A stretch of DNA of 6,137 nt from an uncultured Lachnospiraceae bacterium (GTDB lineage Bacteria; Bacillota; Clostridia; Lachnospirales; Lachnospiraceae). The position numbers and the translations under genes were made by a program. Positions 6,091 to 6,137 of the stretch are shown here, in pieces. Below the pieces are notes generated by a model. It had not been told where the DNA came from and ran no database searches. It saw only the letters and a list, made by a program, of their open reading frames with translations. Each line of letters begins with the position of its first letter. The stretch's first letter is position 1. Location of the stretch: NCBI GenBank assembly GCA_947651335.1, contig CANSYV010000099.1, positions 1 through 6,137 of the forward strand, given 5' to 3'.

Positions 6091-6137
6091 AACAGTATCA
6101 ATCCCCCAGCAGAGCTGGGGGAACAACAGATGCAAGT
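6087..6137 (+). CDS. Possible partial gene coupled to the nucleotidyltransferase (start only)
   Basis: An ATG at 6087 overlaps the TGA of the nucleotidyltransferase (ATGA) and stays open for 17 codons to the window end, beginning MKQYQS. HEPN-domain partners of MNT proteins commonly begin this way and overlap like this, so a partner gene or its remnant is possible. Against it: only a weak GGAAG (6070-6074) lies upstream, codons 6-12 run through a perfect hairpin, and the residues after MKQYQS do not look like a HEPN start. Another ATG at 6083 is open in a different frame. Seventeen codons are too few to identify a gene. Confidence 0.2.
   Translation, partial: MKQYQSPSRAGGTTDAS
6103..6121. 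repeat. Perfect 8-bp inverted repeat (hairpin) near the window end
   Basis: CCCCCAGC (6103-6110) and GCTGGGGG (6114-6121) are exact reverse complements around a 3-base AGA loop, giving a very GC-rich stem in otherwise AT-rich DNA. On the + strand the following bases (aacaacag) are not T-rich, and on the - strand the stem is followed by attgatac, so it is not a canonical intrinsic terminator in either direction. It could be a dispersed palindromic repeat, the hairpin end of a mobile element, or a structural element in the transcript of the nucleotidyltransferase. Confidence 0.6.

Noticed and set aside
6103..6137. Intrinsic terminator at the hairpin
   Set aside because: No T-tract follows the stem on either strand within the visible sequence.

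Overview
The window reads as chromosomal DNA from an anaerobic Gram-positive gut-type bacterium, most likely a Clostridia/Lachnospiraceae member. This is inferred from strong AGGAGG-type ribosome binding sites, moderate GC, tightly overlapping genes, and protein sequences resembling the molybdenum hydroxylase clade common in that group. All supported genes are on the + strand, and no stretch over 300 bases lacks a gene.

Layout: (1) 28-1617 encodes a 529-residue protein with an N-terminal AAA-like P-loop ATPase domain and a C-terminal PD-(D/E)XK nuclease-like domain. (2) 1630-5194 encodes the three subunits of a xanthine dehydrogenase/aldehyde oxidase-family molybdenum hydroxylase, in the order FAD subunit, [2Fe-2S] subunit, molybdopterin subunit. 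(3) 5191-5805 encodes a MocA-type molybdenum cofactor cytidylyltransferase. (4) 5896-6090 encodes a very short MNT-type nucleotidyltransferase that looks internally deleted. (5) The last ~50 bases hold a possible ATGA-coupled downstream start and a perfect 8-bp hairpin, cut off by the window end.

The four genes from 1630 to 5805 form one translationally coupled unit with overlaps of 4, 13 and 4 bases. Together they would make a cytosolic heterotrimeric (alpha-beta-gamma) hydroxylase. Substrate is hydroxylated at the Mo centre, electrons pass through two [2Fe-2S] clusters to FAD, and the last gene makes the cytidine-dinucleotide form of the cofactor. The substrate cannot be fixed from sequence: purine or another N-heterocycle is plausible, but the pocket residue that is Glu802 in bovine XDH is Gln here.

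The core operon looks ordinary for Clostridia. The less ordinary parts are its edges: an ATPase-nuclease gene whose stop codon lies inside the ribosome binding site of the first hydroxylase gene, and a shortened MNT nucleotidyltransferase followed by a hairpin. I found no RNA gene, CRISPR array, insertion sequence or convincing terminator.
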